A stretch of 42,218 nucleotides of DNA from Gammaproteobacteria bacterium (GTDB lineage: Bacteria; Pseudomonadota; Gammaproteobacteria; Steroidobacterales; XN24). Location: positions 1 through 42,218 of the forward strand of contig JAHEFR010000023.1 of the NCBI GenBank assembly GCA_024640085.1, read 5' to 3'. Below the pieces are notes generated by a model that was not told where the DNA came from, made no database searches, and was given only the letters and a program-made list of their open reading frames with translations. This document shows, piece after piece, positions 15,792 through 26,857 of this stretch; position 1 is the first letter of the stretch, and every line of letters begins with the position of its first letter. A program made the translations under genes and the position numbers.

Positions 15792-16721
15792 ATGTCTGGA
15801 AGATTCCTGAGCGTTGCCTTGCTGTCCTTTGCAGCGGGCGTGGCCGGCGCAGCCGACATCTCGAAGAGTTTCGACGTCACCCCCGGGGGTACCCTCGATA
15901 TCGACTCCGACGTAGGGTCGATTGAGGTCGTGCCCGGGGCAGCAGACAAGGTCACGATCGAAGTGGATGTCAGCGGGCGAGATGCCGACAGGCTGGTGGT
16001 TGACTTCGACCAGAAGGCCGACGGTATCCAGGTCAAAGCGCGGCTGGAGGACCGGGGGCGCAAGAACAGAAACTACAGCCTGAGGGCCAAATTCCGGGCG
16101 ACGGTCCCGCAGCAGTATGACGTCGTCCTGGACACGAGCGGCGGCGACATCGAAGTGGGAGACCTGGACGGCAAGGTGCGTGCCGATACCGCCGGGGGCA
16201 GTATCCTCGTCGGCGAGGTCACCGGACCCGTCAAGGCCGACACCGCCGGCGGTGGTATCGAGATCGAGGCAAGCCGGAAGGAGGTCGATGCCGACACTGC
16301 CGGGGGCAGCATCCGTCTGGGCGAGATGGGTGATCGGGTGCGTGCCGATACTGCCGGCGGCTCGATCCGCATCGAGACGGCGGCCGGCCCCGTGCGTGCC
16401 AGCACCGCCGGCGGCGGCATCACCGTCCGCGCGGCCTCGGCGGCGGTGGATGCCTCCACGTCTGGCGGTAGCGTCGACGTGACCTTCGTGGGCCAGCCGG
16501 ACGACGACAGTGACCTCGAGACCTCGGGGGGGAGCGTCACGGCAACGCTGGCGGATGACCTGAAATTCGACATCCAGGCTCGTTCCGGATCGCGGGTCAA
16601 GTGCGACTTCACCCTGGATGAGGCCAGGAAAGATGAGGGTCGCCTGGATGGCCGTCTGAATGGTGGCGGACCCCGCCTCCGGCTGAGCAGTTCCGGGCCG
16701 GTCCGGATTGAGCGGCGCTAG
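15792..16721 (+). CDS. Secreted DUF4097-family beta-solenoid protein
   Basis: A 309-residue exported protein. A signal peptide ends around GVAGA at residue 20. The middle consists of roughly 22-residue repeats of the form VRADTAGGSIRIxxxxGP, at least six copies in residues 110-235, which should stack as a right-handed beta-solenoid like other DUF4097 (putative adhesin) proteins. Many members are periplasmic or surface-associated. No enzyme motif is visible. GGAG seven bases before the ATG sets the start. The frame remains open 36 codons upstream, but that part lacks a ribosome binding site and would bury the signal peptide. A second DUF4097-like gene lies 10 kb away. Confidence 0.82.
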   Translation: MSGRFLSVALLSFAAGVAGAADISKSFDVTPGGTLDIDSDVGSIEVVPGAADKVTIEVDVSGRDADRLVVDFDQKADGIQVKARLEDRGRKNRNYSLRAKFRATVPQQYDVVLDTSGGDIEVGDLDGKVRADTAGGSILVGEVTGPVKADTAGGGIEIEASRKEVDADTAGGSIRLGEMGDRVRADTAGGSIRIETAAGPVRASTAGGGITVRAASAAVDASTSGGSVDVTFVGQPDDDSDLETSGGSVTATLADDLKFDIQARSGSRVKCDFTLDEARKDEGRLDGRLNGGGPRLRLSSSGPVRIERR

Positions 16722-16730
16722 CGCGGACAG

Positions 16731-17594
16731 TCAATGCAATAGGGTGGCCATGCGCTTGCGGTACCCGGCGACCCGCTCGTCGCCGGCACCCAGCATAGCG
16801 ATTATCGACAATAAGCCGTTGCGGCCCGCGTCATCACGGAAGCCCCGGTCCCGGCTCATGATTGCGAAGAACTGTTCTGCTGCTTCCTCCAGCGCGCCCT
16901 CCGCTACCAGCCGGGCCGCGAGCAGATAGCGAGCCTCCAGATCCCCGGGGTCGGCGGCCACGGCCCGTTCCAGGTGCTCCCGGTCAGGTGCATTTTCCAG
17001 GTCCCTGGCGAAGCGGATGCGGTCCCGGATCGTGCGCCCGGCGTCTGATTCCTTCTGGGCGGCGGTCAGGGGGCTGATGGCGGCCTCGGCGCCCTCCGGG
17101 TCGCCGACAGCCAGCATCAGCTCCGCCAGCGCCAGCCGTGGGCCGGGTCTATCAGGCTCCTCGGTGACGGCCATTTCGAGGAGACGCCTCGCTTCGTCAA
17201 TGTCGCCGCGGTTCGCCGCATCCGCGCCCTCTTGCGCCAGTTCGTCCGCCGCCGTCTTCACGAACGGCCTCACGAACTCGACGATGGCGGCCTCGGGCTG
17301 CGCACCCATGGTTTGGGCCCGGGGTTCGCCGCCGGAGAACAGCAACAGCGTCGGCAGGCTGCGAACGCCGTATCGCGCCGCCAGATCCGGTTGGGCGTCC
17401 GTATCCACTTTCGCGATCAGCAGGCGGCCCGAAAAAGTCCCGGCCACTGATTCCAGGACCGCAGCCAGGGAGCGGCATGGCTCGCACCAGGCTGCCCAGA
17501 AATCCACCAGGACCGGGACCCGGGCCGATCGTGCGATCACCTTGTCGTCGAAATCTTCGGCGCCGGTCTCGAATATGTGGGGGTTTGTGGCCAT
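16731..17594 (-). CDS. cnoX: Thioredoxin-TPR protein, CnoX/YbbN-like chaperedoxin
   Basis: A 287-residue cytosolic protein. The N-terminal thioredoxin domain (residues 5-110) has the active site WAAWCEPC, retaining both cysteines, and the cis-Pro in VRSLPTLLLF. The C-terminal half is TPR-like helical repeats (AANRGDIDEARRLLEMAV, GDPEGAEAAI, EGALEEAAEQFF). This is the CnoX/YbbN layout, a redox-linked holdase that protects GroEL substrates from oxidation. E. coli CnoX has SxxC, whereas CxxC forms are known in other bacteria and may also act as reductases. AAGGACCG before the ATG supports the start. An upstream extension of 30 codons has no support. Confidence 0.85.
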   Translation of the reverse strand: MATNPHIFETGAEDFDDKVIARSARVPVLVDFWAAWCEPCRSLAAVLESVAGTFSGRLLIAKVDTDAQPDLAARYGVRSLPTLLLFSGGEPRAQTMGAQPEAAIVEFVRPFVKTAADELAQEGADAANRGDIDEARRLLEMAVTEEPDRPGPRLALAELMLAVGDPEGAEAAISPLTAAQKESDAGRTIRDRIRFARDLENAPDREHLERAVAADPGDLEARYLLAARLVAEGALEEAAEQFFAIMSRDRGFRDDAGRNGLLSIIAMLGAGDERVAGYRKRMATLLH

Positions 17595-17691
17595 CGGTCC
17601 TTGTTTTCCTGTGTCCCGGCAACGGCCCGTTGCGGAAATGGATTGCCGAGGCAACCGGCCGGCCGCGACAGCGGGCCGGCCCACGGGCGGG

Positions 17692-18569
17692 TCACCCGCG
17701 TATCCAGTCTACGGTAAGTCGGGCCAGTTTCTCGCCAGCGTCCTCCTGGACGAAATGGCCAGCGTGCGCCAGATCCCTGTGTGGCTGTCCGGACGCGCCT
17801 GGTACCTGTTTTTGCAGAAGTCGATCCGCGTATCCCAGGATGGGATCTTTCTTCCCGAAGGCCGTGAGGAAAGGCTTTTTCCAACGACCCAGGGAGTCCC
17901 AGGCGGCCCGGTTCGCAGGCACTGCCGGATCGCCGGGGTCGGTGGGCACCAGCGCCGGGAAGGCTCTCGCTCCCGCCTTGTAATCCGACGAGGGGAAAGG
18001 CGCGTCGTAGGCGGCCAGCACGGCTCTGGGGAGGCGGCTTACGGTCCCTGCCTGCACGATTCTGGCGACAGGCAGGATGGGGCTGTAGCGGGCGAAGGCC
18101 CGCCACAGGCGGAATGCCCGGTTGGCAGGGACTGCGGCGGTGGGCAGAAATCCGTTGGCGACCACGATGCGGGCGAACCGGTCGGGATGTTCCGCGGCCA
18201 GCCGCAGTCCTATCAGCGAGCCCCAGTCCTGGCATACCAGGGTGATGCCCGTGAGATCGAGGGACTCGATCCAGCCCAGGGTCCAGGCTACGTGGCCGGC
18301 GTAGGTGTAATCCGAGATGGCGGCCGGCTTGTCCGATCGGCCGAAGCCGATGAAGTCCGGAGCTACGGCGCGGAAGCCGGCCTCGGCGAAGATCGGGATC
18401 ATCTTGCGATACAGAAACGACCAGGTGGGCTCTCCGTGGAGCATCAGCACCACCGGCCCGGTTCCGTGCTCCACGTGGGCCATCCTCAGTCCGCCGAGGT
18501 CGGTGTAATTGGGTTCGTAGGGGAAGTCCGGCAGGTCGGCGAAACGCGCCTCCGCGGTGCGTAGGATTT

Positions 18570-18573
<4 letters not shown>
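17692..18573 (-). CDS. Haloalkane dehalogenase (HLD-I, DhlA-like)
   Basis: A 293-residue alpha/beta hydrolase that hydrolyses carbon-halogen bonds. [15 protein letters not shown] (46-60) and [13 protein letters not shown] match the dehalogenase family. The nucleophile is Asp116 in CQDWGS, with the halide-binding Trp117 beside it. The acid is Asp243 after strand 7 (GKKDPILG), and the base is His273 (GHFVQED). This triad order is that of subfamily HLD-I (DhlA/DppA). The start is TTG at 18573: GAGGAGG lies at ideal distance, the next ATG (codon 31) would remove conserved sequence, and homology extends to the TTG. The start overlaps the preceding acyl-CoA synthetase stop as TTGA. Confidence 0.87.
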
Positions 18574-20216
<1,643 letters not shown>

Positions 20217-20360
20217 GTCGTGAATCCTTTGCCGGTGTGCGGTGCGCCGGCGAATGTCGTGGCGCAGGCACGGGCGGTCCGATGCCCGATCACGGCGATG
20301 TTGGTCGCCACCGGTAGCCCTGCCGCATCCAGCGGCTCATCGCCGTGGCGGCCGTTGCCC

Positions 20361-20382
20361 GCCCCCGGAACCGGCCGGGGGC
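20361..20382 (-). terminator. Strong hairpin between peptidase and acyl-CoA synthetase genes
   Basis: GCCCCCGG (20361-20368) pairs with CCGGGGGC (20375-20382) over a six-base loop, just after the M28 peptidase stop on the minus strand. No T-run follows, so it may be an RNA-stabilising or Rho-dependent end and not a classical terminator. Confidence 0.4.
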
Positions 20383-20399
20383 CAACGGGTCCCCCGGGA

Positions 20400-22031
20400 T
20401 CAATCCGACCCCTTCGGCGCGAACCGTTCGCCGAAGAAGTCGCCCTCGTTCCAGGTGGGGCGTTCCGGCTCGTCTGCGATGGCCCGGATCAGGTAATAAT
20501 TGGCCCGGGTGAAGTCTGTCGCCGAGTCGTCATGAAACGGCAGACCCACCTCGTCGGAAGGCTTGTGATAATGATTCTGCAGGAAATCAGTCCACAGCCT
20601 GCCGCCGTCGGTCGCGCGGTCGGAGGACCGGAATCCGGGTACGAAGAAGATCGAGGGCACGCCTTTTTTCACGAATGAGTACTGGTCGCTGCGGATGAAC
20701 AGGACTTCCTCCGGCATGGGGTCCGGACTGAGTTCCAGGCCGACCCGGAGGGCGGCGTCCTCCACTTGGCCGGCCAGGGAGGAATGCTCTGCGCCGAAAG
20801 CCACCACGTCCGCAAGCGGGTAGATAAACAGCGGCATGTCCAGGTTCACGTTGGCGACGATGGCGTCAATCGGGACCGTGGGGTATTCGGCGAAATATTC
20901 CGATCCCAGCAGGCCCATCTCCTCTCCGCCCACGGCCAGGAACAGGATCGACCTGGCCGGTCGGCGTCCTTGCCCGGCGAGCGCCGCGGCCACTTCCAGC
21001 ATGATGGCCACACCGGCGGCGTTGTCGTATGCGCCATTGTAAATCGTGTCTCCGTCCAGGGCCGGGCCCACGCCGATATGGTCCAGGTGAGCTGTGATCG
21101 CCACATATTCGTCCCGCAGGGCCGCATCGCTGCCGGGGAGGATGGCGGCCACATTGCTGGTCGTGCCGGTCACTTGTGTCGAACGGCGCTGGACCCGGAC
21201 CTGTCTGTCGAGGGGCCGGCTCCCGGGGGCCCCGCTCTCAGCCTGGTCGTAGAGGTCGTCCGCCGGGATGCCGGTGCCGGCGAGGAGCTTGTCGAGACCC
21301 GCCGGGCTCAGGCTCATGGCGAACTCCAGGCCCGGATAGACGCCCTTGACCGTCCCGTCGGGGCGTACCCAACGCATGCCGTGAAAGCCGTAGCTCCGGA
21401 CGGTGTCGTCCCAGGAGTATTTTTTCGCCAGGGCGCGGGTCCGGAGCACGATGGCGCCGGAAATGCCCCGATCGGCCAGGGTCCGGTATTTCACCTCGGA
21501 TGAGGAATAGTAGGCGCGGACGTCGTGAGGGAAGCTTTCGGGAGCCCCGGAGAACATCAGCACAACGTGGCCCTCCAGGTCGAGGCCCGCGAGATCGTCA
21601 TAGCCGACCTCCGGGGCGCTCACGCCGAAGCCGACGAACGTCACGGGGGCGGCCACCAGGTTCTCACTGGCTACGTAACTGCCCGCCATCATGAAGTCGG
21701 CGGGAGACTCGAGGAACACCGGTTTTCCGTTCCCCTCGATCGAGACGCTCGCGCTGCCTTTCACCAGTTTTTCCTCGACCGTGCCGAAAGGCTGGAAGAA
21801 CGACCCCTCCGGTCCGGCAGGCTCCAGGCCGAGGCCCTCGAACTGCGTCGCCACGTAGTGCGCCGCAATGTCGTAACCGCGTGTTGCAGCGGCGCGTCCT
21901 TCGAGCAGGTCATCGGAAAGGAAACGGATGTGGGCGCGGATGGCGTCGGCGTCGAACCGGACTGCCTCGGGCTCCGCCGACGCGAGGAGAGGGAGCATCG
22001 CGACGAGCGCGCCGATCAAGAGCTTGTGCAT
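20400..22031 (-). CDS. Secreted M28-family zinc aminopeptidase
   Basis: A 543-residue exported peptidase. A signal peptide occupies about residues 1-19 (ending LLASA). An inserted PA-like domain covers about residues 130-230. The catalytic domain has the di-zinc ligands of M28: His in TAHLDHIG, Asp in AYDNAAGVA, the Glu pair in VGGEEMGLLGS, Asp in NLDMP and His in HYHKPSDEV. The product is an extracytoplasmic aminopeptidase or related exopeptidase that trims peptides. The ATG at 22031 starts the signal peptide. An upstream TTG (22061) would add ten residues before it and lacks a ribosome binding site. It is divergent from the alpha/beta hydrolase gene. Confidence 0.88.
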   Translation of the reverse strand: MHKLLIGALVAMLPLLASAEPEAVRFDADAIRAHIRFLSDDLLEGRAAATRGYDIAAHYVATQFEGLGLEPAGPEGSFFQPFGTVEEKLVKGSASVSIEGNGKPVFLESPADFMMAGSYVASENLVAAPVTFVGFGVSAPEVGYDDLAGLDLEGHVVLMFSGAPESFPHDVRAYYSSSEVKYRTLADRGISGAIVLRTRALAKKYSWDDTVRSYGFHGMRWVRPDGTVKGVYPGLEFAMSLSPAGLDKLLAGTGIPADDLYDQAESGAPGSRPLDRQVRVQRRSTQVTGTTSNVAAILPGSDAALRDEYVAITAHLDHIGVGPALDGDTIYNGAYDNAAGVAIMLEVAAALAGQGRRPARSILFLAVGGEEMGLLGSEYFAEYPTVPIDAIVANVNLDMPLFIYPLADVVAFGAEHSSLAGQVEDAALRVGLELSPDPMPEEVLFIRSDQYSFVKKGVPSIFFVPGFRSSDRATDGGRLWTDFLQNHYHKPSDEVGLPFHDDSATDFTRANYYLIRAIADEPERPTWNEGDFFGERFAPKGSD

Positions 22032-22184
22032 CGGAGGAGGTTCCCCGAGTTGATTTCGCAAGGGAGCAAGGCTATGCCATGCCAGGCCCGGCCGCTACCC
22101 CGTGATCGTCGCCCGATAGGACAAATCCGGGGCACCCGGCTATATTGCCGGGACTGGATGGGCGGTAAAGGAGCCCGCTGACCG

Positions 22185-23591
22185 ATGTCATACGCCAATC
22201 TGAAGCGGCTGGAATTCTGGGTACTGCTAGTCTGCGGACTGGCGTGGATGGACGCCGGGTCAGGAGAAGGGCTTCTGACCCTCCTGCTGGCCGCAGTGCC
22301 CGGTGGCGCCATGCTGACGGCGGCTATCGGTTTCGTGATGTTCCCTGGGGATAACGGGATCTCCAGGACCGGAGCGCTGGGGGGCGGCCTCGGCGTCATT
22401 CTAGCCATGCCCGTGCTGCTGGTGGAGCCGGTGACTGCCATCGGTCTGACGGCGGCTTCGATCGCCGGCATCATCGCCAGCGGCCTGATCGGAGCAGAAG
22501 GGATACCGGTCCCCGACGGTCTCGATCCCCCGGATGCCACGATACGTCTTGGCCTTGAGGTCGGGTCCGACGAAGTCGTGCTGGGCGTCACCGCCGTCAC
22601 CATGGGCGTCTTTTCCGCAGGGGGCCAGACCGCCGTGGCCCGCGAGATGGAAGAGGCAGTGGAATGGCTCGGGGACAGTGGGTGGCTGACGGCGCCCGCC
22701 GGGTTCCACGATGCGCCACCGGTTTTGGACAAGTCTGAGCCAGTTTTCGAGGCCCGGTCCGTTTCCGGTCTTTCCATCGAGGTGATGAGTTTCGAGAGCG
22801 GGTATGCCCCGCGGCCTGAAGCGCCGGGATCGCAACGTTACCTCGGCTACCAGCCCTGCCGGCAGGCCTGGGCCTGGGTGCTCAGGGGAAACGACGACGC
22901 GCCCTGGCTCGTGAACGTCCATGGGCTGACCATGGGGACGCCATGGCTCGACCTGAAGTTATTGCAGGCCCGCATGCTCCATCAAGAGATGGGCCTGAAC
23001 CTGGTATTTCCGGTGCTGCCCCTGCATGGTCCTCGTGCCCTGACGAGGATCAGTGGCCGTGGATACCTCACCGGCAACGTCATGGATACCATTCACGCCC
23101 AGTCCCAGGCGCTCTGGGACATCCGAAGGATCATCGGTTGGCTTTGGGCGCAGGGCTCGGACCGTATCGGTATCCACGGGATATCACTGGGCGGCTATAC
23201 GGCCGCCCTGGTGGCGAGCCTGGAGCAGGGCCTGCGTTGCGTCATCGCCGGCATTCCGGCCGCCGATCCCGCATGGTTGATCTGGTGGCACGCGTCCCAG
23301 CAAGCCCGTCGGCAATGCGTGGCGGCCGGCCTCACGGAGGAGACTCTGGAGAGCATCTTCCGCGTCGTCTCGCCGCTTGCCATGGATCCCCAGGTGCCCG
23401 GGGCACACCGGTACATCTACGCTGGTCTCGCCGACAGGTTCGTTCCCCCGGTGGTCACGGAGCGCCTCTGGGAACACTGGGGCCAGCCCGATATCTGCTG
23501 GTATCCCGGCGCGCATCTCTCTGTCCCGTGGCACGGTGAGGCCATCGGTTTCCTGCGACAGGCGCTGGAGGCCAGTCTCAGCGGAGAGTGA
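22185..23591 (+). CDS. Membrane-anchored alpha/beta hydrolase
   Basis: A 468-residue protein. Residues 1 to about 110 contain three or so hydrophobic segments (LEFWVLLVCGLAWM, LLTLLLAAVPGGAML, LGVILAMPVLLVEPV). The alpha/beta hydrolase domain covers about residues 235-465: the strand before the oxyanion hole (WLVNVHGLTMGTP), the nucleophile elbow GISLGGY, the acid in LADRFVPP and the base His in GAHLSVPW. The triad is complete, so it should be an active esterase or related hydrolase facing one side of the inner membrane. No family name is certain. AAAGGAG lies 12 bases before the ATG, a little far. Confidence 0.77.
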   Translation: MSYANLKRLEFWVLLVCGLAWMDAGSGEGLLTLLLAAVPGGAMLTAAIGFVMFPGDNGISRTGALGGGLGVILAMPVLLVEPVTAIGLTAASIAGIIASGLIGAEGIPVPDGLDPPDATIRLGLEVGSDEVVLGVTAVTMGVFSAGGQTAVAREMEEAVEWLGDSGWLTAPAGFHDAPPVLDKSEPVFEARSVSGLSIEVMSFESGYAPRPEAPGSQRYLGYQPCRQAWAWVLRGNDDAPWLVNVHGLTMGTPWLDLKLLQARMLHQEMGLNLVFPVLPLHGPRALTRISGRGYLTGNVMDTIHAQSQALWDIRRIIGWLWAQGSDRIGIHGISLGGYTAALVASLEQGLRCVIAGIPAADPAWLIWWHASQQARRQCVAAGLTEETLESIFRVVSPLAMDPQVPGAHRYIYAGLADRFVPPVVTERLWEHWGQPDICWYPGAHLSVPWHGEAIGFLRQALEASLSGE

Positions 23592-23614
23592 GTGCCGCCG
23601 ATCGCGCCGCCGCG

Positions 23615-24115
23615 CTACCAGCGGTACCGCCGGAAATTACGGGGGTGTGCCCAGTCATCCGGCGAGTTCCATTCCCGTTGACGGTTATAAGTGTCCACAT
23701 CGTAGGTGTAGACGGAGTACCAGGCGCCATCCTCCCGGACCCGCCGGTGCAGGTTCAGGGCAAGTGTCAGCAGCTCCGGCTCTGACCAGGCGCCTTCCTT
23801 GTGGTGGGCGTCCACGTGCCGACACGCGAGGGCGAAACTGTGGCAGTGGACGTCCCGGACCCGGGCGATCACGGCGGCGCCGTCCTTCGGATCCAGCGGC
23901 TCAAGGGCGCGGCTGAGTACGGCGTAATCGAAGCGGCCCATCTCGGCGAGGCACTCGAGCGCCGTTTCAGCGTCGACACGCGTCGGCTCGCATCCCGGAT
24001 GATGGGAGAGGAACTGCGTCACGGAAGCAGGCGCCGGACCGCTCGTGACGCACAACAGAGACGCCGGGTTCGCCGCCTCGAGCAACTCGTACAGGATTTC
24101 CTGGACCAGGTTCAC
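23615..24115 (-). CDS. DUF6231-like protein (methyltransferase-like fold)
   Basis: A 166-residue protein. The first strand-helix (LLEAANPASLLCVTSG) and the DYAVLSRALE segment resemble a small Rossmann methyltransferase core. The C-terminal YSVYTYDVDTYNRQREWN, then NSPDDWAHPRNFRRYRW, is like the conserved end of gammaproteobacterial DUF6231 proteins. Nothing is known of the role. The start is GTG at 24115 with GGAGG eight bases ahead, which overlaps the stop of the DUF819 gene upstream. The two genes are therefore in one transcript. It converges on the alpha/beta hydrolase gene. Confidence 0.7.
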   Translation of the reverse strand: MNLVQEILYELLEAANPASLLCVTSGPAPASVTQFLSHHPGCEPTRVDAETALECLAEMGRFDYAVLSRALEPLDPKDGAAVIARVRDVHCHSFALACRHVDAHHKEGAWSEPELLTLALNLHRRVREDGAWYSVYTYDVDTYNRQREWNSPDDWAHPRNFRRYRW

Positions 24116-24127
24116 GCGCCTAGCCTC

Positions 24128-25378
24128 CTAGGGAGCCACAGCTGCCATCATCACCCCGCAAATCCATGCGGCGTAGGTCCCGAGAGAGTAACCCAACACG
24201 GCCAGCAGCACTCCGACGGGCGCCAGGGTCGGGTGGAAAGCCGATGCAACGACCGGGGCCGACGCGGCGCCGCCGATGTTCGCCTGGCTGCCGACGGCCA
24301 TGTAGAAGACCGGGGCCTTGAGGAGGCGGGCGGAGATGACGAGCAATAGTGCATGGATTCCTATCCAGATGAACCCCACGACGAACAGGCCGGGACTCCT
24401 GAACACGGCCCCCACGTCCATGCGCATGCCGATGGTGGCCACGAGGATGTACAGCATGGCCGAGCCTACGCGAGACGCGCCGGCACCTTCCAGACGCCGG
24501 GCTGGCGTGAACGACAGGGCCAGACCCGCGGTGGTGGCGATAACGACGATCCAGAAGAACGGACTGGTCAGGCTGAGACGGGCGAGCCCAGGGGCATGGA
24601 GCCCGATCCAGGGTGCGATGAATCCGGCGGCGGCATGGGCCAGTCCTGTCGCGCCGAAGCCGATGGCGGCGATGAATATCAGGTCCGGCAGCGTGGTGAT
24701 CCGGGAATGCTCGGCGTGGAACCTGGCGACCCGCGTCTTCAGATCTTCGATGGCGGCAGTATCCGCGCCCATGCGCCGGTCGATGTCGGCGGCGCGACCG
24801 GCCAGGAACAGAAGTACCGCCATCCACACGCTGGCGCACAGTACGTCGACCGCGACCATCTGGGAGAACAGCGCATCGTCGACCTGGAAGACTTCCTTCA
24901 TGGCGGTCTGGTTGGCGCCTCCGCCGATCCAGCTGCCCGCGATCGTGGTCAGGCCACGCCATACCGCCTGGGGGCCCTGGCCGCCCACTACGGAGGGGTC
25001 GACGGCACCGACGATGATCACCGCCAGTGGACCTCCTATGACGACGCCGAGGGTGCCTGTCAGGAACATGGCGATGGCCTTGTAGCCCAGTCGTGCGATC
25101 GCCACGAAATCGACCGACAGCGTCAACAGGACGAGACAGGCAGGCAGCAGATACCGCGAGGACACGAAGTACAGTTTCGAGGCCTCGCCGTCCACGACGC
25201 CGAAACTGTTCAGGAGGGAGGGGAGGAAGTAGCACAGCAGAAGCCCGGGGACGTACCGGTAGAATCTTCGAAAGAAGGAGTGGGAACTGTTCTCGGTGTA
25301 GAAGACGAGGCCCAGTATCAGGGCCAGCAAGCCGAGGGTGACCGCATCGTTCGTTACCAGGGGTTGGGCCAGCGGCAT
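24128..25378 (-). CDS. DUF819 family integral membrane protein (YjcL-like)
   Basis: A 416-residue inner-membrane protein with about 11 hydrophobic segments. It matches the DUF819 family: FYRYVPGLLLCYFLPSLLNSFG, the central AGSWIGGGANQTAMKEVF loop (family signature GSWxGGxAN) and the C-terminal MAVGSQANIGGAASAPVVA. The two inverted G-rich re-entrant motifs suggest a sodium-coupled secondary transporter, but no substrate is known. GAGGA before the ATG supports this start, which is 30 codons inside the open frame. It is divergent from the Old Yellow Enzyme gene. Confidence 0.8.
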   Translation of the reverse strand: MPLAQPLVTNDAVTLGLLALILGLVFYTENSSHSFFRRFYRYVPGLLLCYFLPSLLNSFGVVDGEASKLYFVSSRYLLPACLVLLTLSVDFVAIARLGYKAIAMFLTGTLGVVIGGPLAVIIVGAVDPSVVGGQGPQAVWRGLTTIAGSWIGGGANQTAMKEVFQVDDALFSQMVAVDVLCASVWMAVLLFLAGRAADIDRRMGADTAAIEDLKTRVARFHAEHSRITTLPDLIFIAAIGFGATGLAHAAAGFIAPWIGLHAPGLARLSLTSPFFWIVVIATTAGLALSFTPARRLEGAGASRVGSAMLYILVATIGMRMDVGAVFRSPGLFVVGFIWIGIHALLLVISARLLKAPVFYMAVGSQANIGGAASAPVVASAFHPTLAPVGVLLAVLGYSLGTYAAWICGVMMAAVAP

Positions 25379-25483
25379 GGTCGGTCCTCGGGTGCGGTCG
25401 TGCGGAGATTGTACCCGCGCATCCCACGGCTCCGGACCTGTCATTACGTGTACCCTTTGGCCTGGCATCGGGAGGGGGCAGAT

Positions 25484-26785
25484 ATGGAGACTCGGCTGGC
25501 GGCTCGGTTATCCCTGGCGTGCGGCGCGGAGCTGCCGAACCGGTTTGCCAAGGCGGCGATGACCGAGGGCCTGGCGGATGCCGATGACCGGGCGACAGTG
25601 AGACACGTCACCCTGTACCGGCGTTGGTCGAAAGGCGGCGCGGGTCTGCTGATCACCGGCAATGTCATGGTGGACAGGCGTTTCCTCGAGCGCCCCGGCA
25701 ACGTGGTGGTCGACGACAACGGCGGTCTCGACAGTCTCGCGGCATGGGCACGAGCCGGCACGGAAGCCGGCAACCACCTCTGGATGCAGATCAGTCACCC
25801 GGGGAGACAGAGCTCGCGGATGTCTACCCGTGAGCCCCTCGCGCCTTCTGCGGTGCGGCTGCGGTTGGCGGGATTGTTCGCGCGGCCGCGCGCGATGACC
25901 GGCGCGGAGATCGCGGATGCGATCGGGCGGTATGCGCGTGTGGCGGCCGTGGCGCAGGAGACGGGATTCACCGGCGTCCAGGTCCATGGTGCCCACGGAT
26001 ACCTCATCAGCCAGTTCCTGTCGCCGGTTACCAACCGTCGCAGCGACGAATGGGGCGGCCCTCTGGAGAATCGGGCCCGTTTCTTGCTGGAAACGATCCG
26101 AGCTGTCAGGCGGCGGGTCGGGCCGGGCTTCCCGGTGGGCGTCAAGCTGAACTCGGCGGATTTTCAGAAAGGCGGGTTCACCCTGGACGAGTGCGTCCGC
26201 GTGGCCGGCTGGCTCGGGCGGGAAAGTATCGACATGCTGGAGATTTCCGGGGGTACCTACGAGCAGCCACGGCTGCTCGGCCATCGTGGGGACGAGGGCA
26301 CCTACTCGGAACCTGCCCGGGAGAGCACCCGCCGGCGCGAAGCCTATTTCCTTGAGTACGCAGCCGCTATCCAGGCCTCGGCGAAAGTGCCGCTGATGGT
26401 CACCGGAGGTTTCCGCACCCGGGCCGCCATGGAGGCTGCGGTGTCCTCGGGCGAGACCAGTATCATCGGCCTCGCTCGGCCCCTGTGCGTCGATCCCGAC
26501 CTGCCCCGACGGATGCTGGATGGTGCGGTTGACGAGGGCGAGTCGCCGGAGCGTCGCCTGCGGCTTGGCCCGGGCCGCCTGTTGGGGCCTGCCAGTCCAC
26601 TGCCGTTGTGCCGGTCGCTGAACACCCAGGGCGAGGTGGCCTGGTTCTATCGGCAGATAATCCGTCTCGCGGAGGGCAGGGAGCCCCGGACCGACCTGAC
26701 CCTTGGCCGGGCGCTGGCCCAGCACTTCAGGGACGAGTTCCGTCTCGGCCGCAGACGGAATTTCCAGCCCGGCGCCGGAGTTTAA
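25484..26785 (+). CDS. NADH:flavin oxidoreductase, Old Yellow Enzyme family
   Basis: A 433-residue FMN enzyme of the OYE/2,4-dienoyl-CoA reductase class without the C-terminal flavodoxin part. It shows LPNRFAKAAMTEGLAD (phosphate loop), WMQISHPGRQS (FMN contact), VQVHGAHGYLISQFLSPVTNRRSDEWGG (His-Xaa-Xaa-His ligand pair, substrate) and VTGGFRTRAAMEAA. It reduces activated C=C bonds, with physiological substrate unknown. The frame is open 377 codons upstream, but that region is the antisense of the DUF819 gene. GGGAGGGGG just ahead of the ATG at 25484 fixes the start. Confidence 0.85.
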   Translation: METRLAARLSLACGAELPNRFAKAAMTEGLADADDRATVRHVTLYRRWSKGGAGLLITGNVMVDRRFLERPGNVVVDDNGGLDSLAAWARAGTEAGNHLWMQISHPGRQSSRMSTREPLAPSAVRLRLAGLFARPRAMTGAEIADAIGRYARVAAVAQETGFTGVQVHGAHGYLISQFLSPVTNRRSDEWGGPLENRARFLLETIRAVRRRVGPGFPVGVKLNSADFQKGGFTLDECVRVAGWLGRESIDMLEISGGTYEQPRLLGHRGDEGTYSEPARESTRRREAYFLEYAAAIQASAKVPLMVTGGFRTRAAMEAAVSSGETSIIGLARPLCVDPDLPRRMLDGAVDEGESPERRLRLGPGRLLGPASPLPLCRSLNTQGEVAWFYRQIIRLAEGREPRTDLTLGRALAQHFRDEFRLGRRRNFQPGAGV

Positions 26786-26790
26786 ACTTC

Positions 26791-26804
26791 CCGCGACGTC
26801 GCGG
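26791..26804. repeat. 14-base perfect palindrome in the OYE/DUF4097 gap
   Basis: CCGCGACGTCGCGG reads the same on both strands and sits six bases after the OYE stop codon. It could be an operator, a short hairpin or chance in GC-rich DNA. There is no T-run. Confidence 0.3.
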
Positions 26805-26857
26805 CGTCCAAGTACGTGATACCGCGGCCAGATGGGACGCCACGACGAGGATACGAC

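Noticed and set aside
16140-16490. DNA repeats resembling a tandem array or CRISPR
   Set aside because: The repeats are protein-level (VRADTAGGSI units) inside the DUF4097 gene, with variable codons and no spacers.
24353-25483. 377-codon N-terminal extension of the Old Yellow Enzyme frame
   Set aside because: It is antisense to the DUF819 transporter, low-complexity in composition, and the enzyme's conserved start with ribosome binding site lies at 25484.
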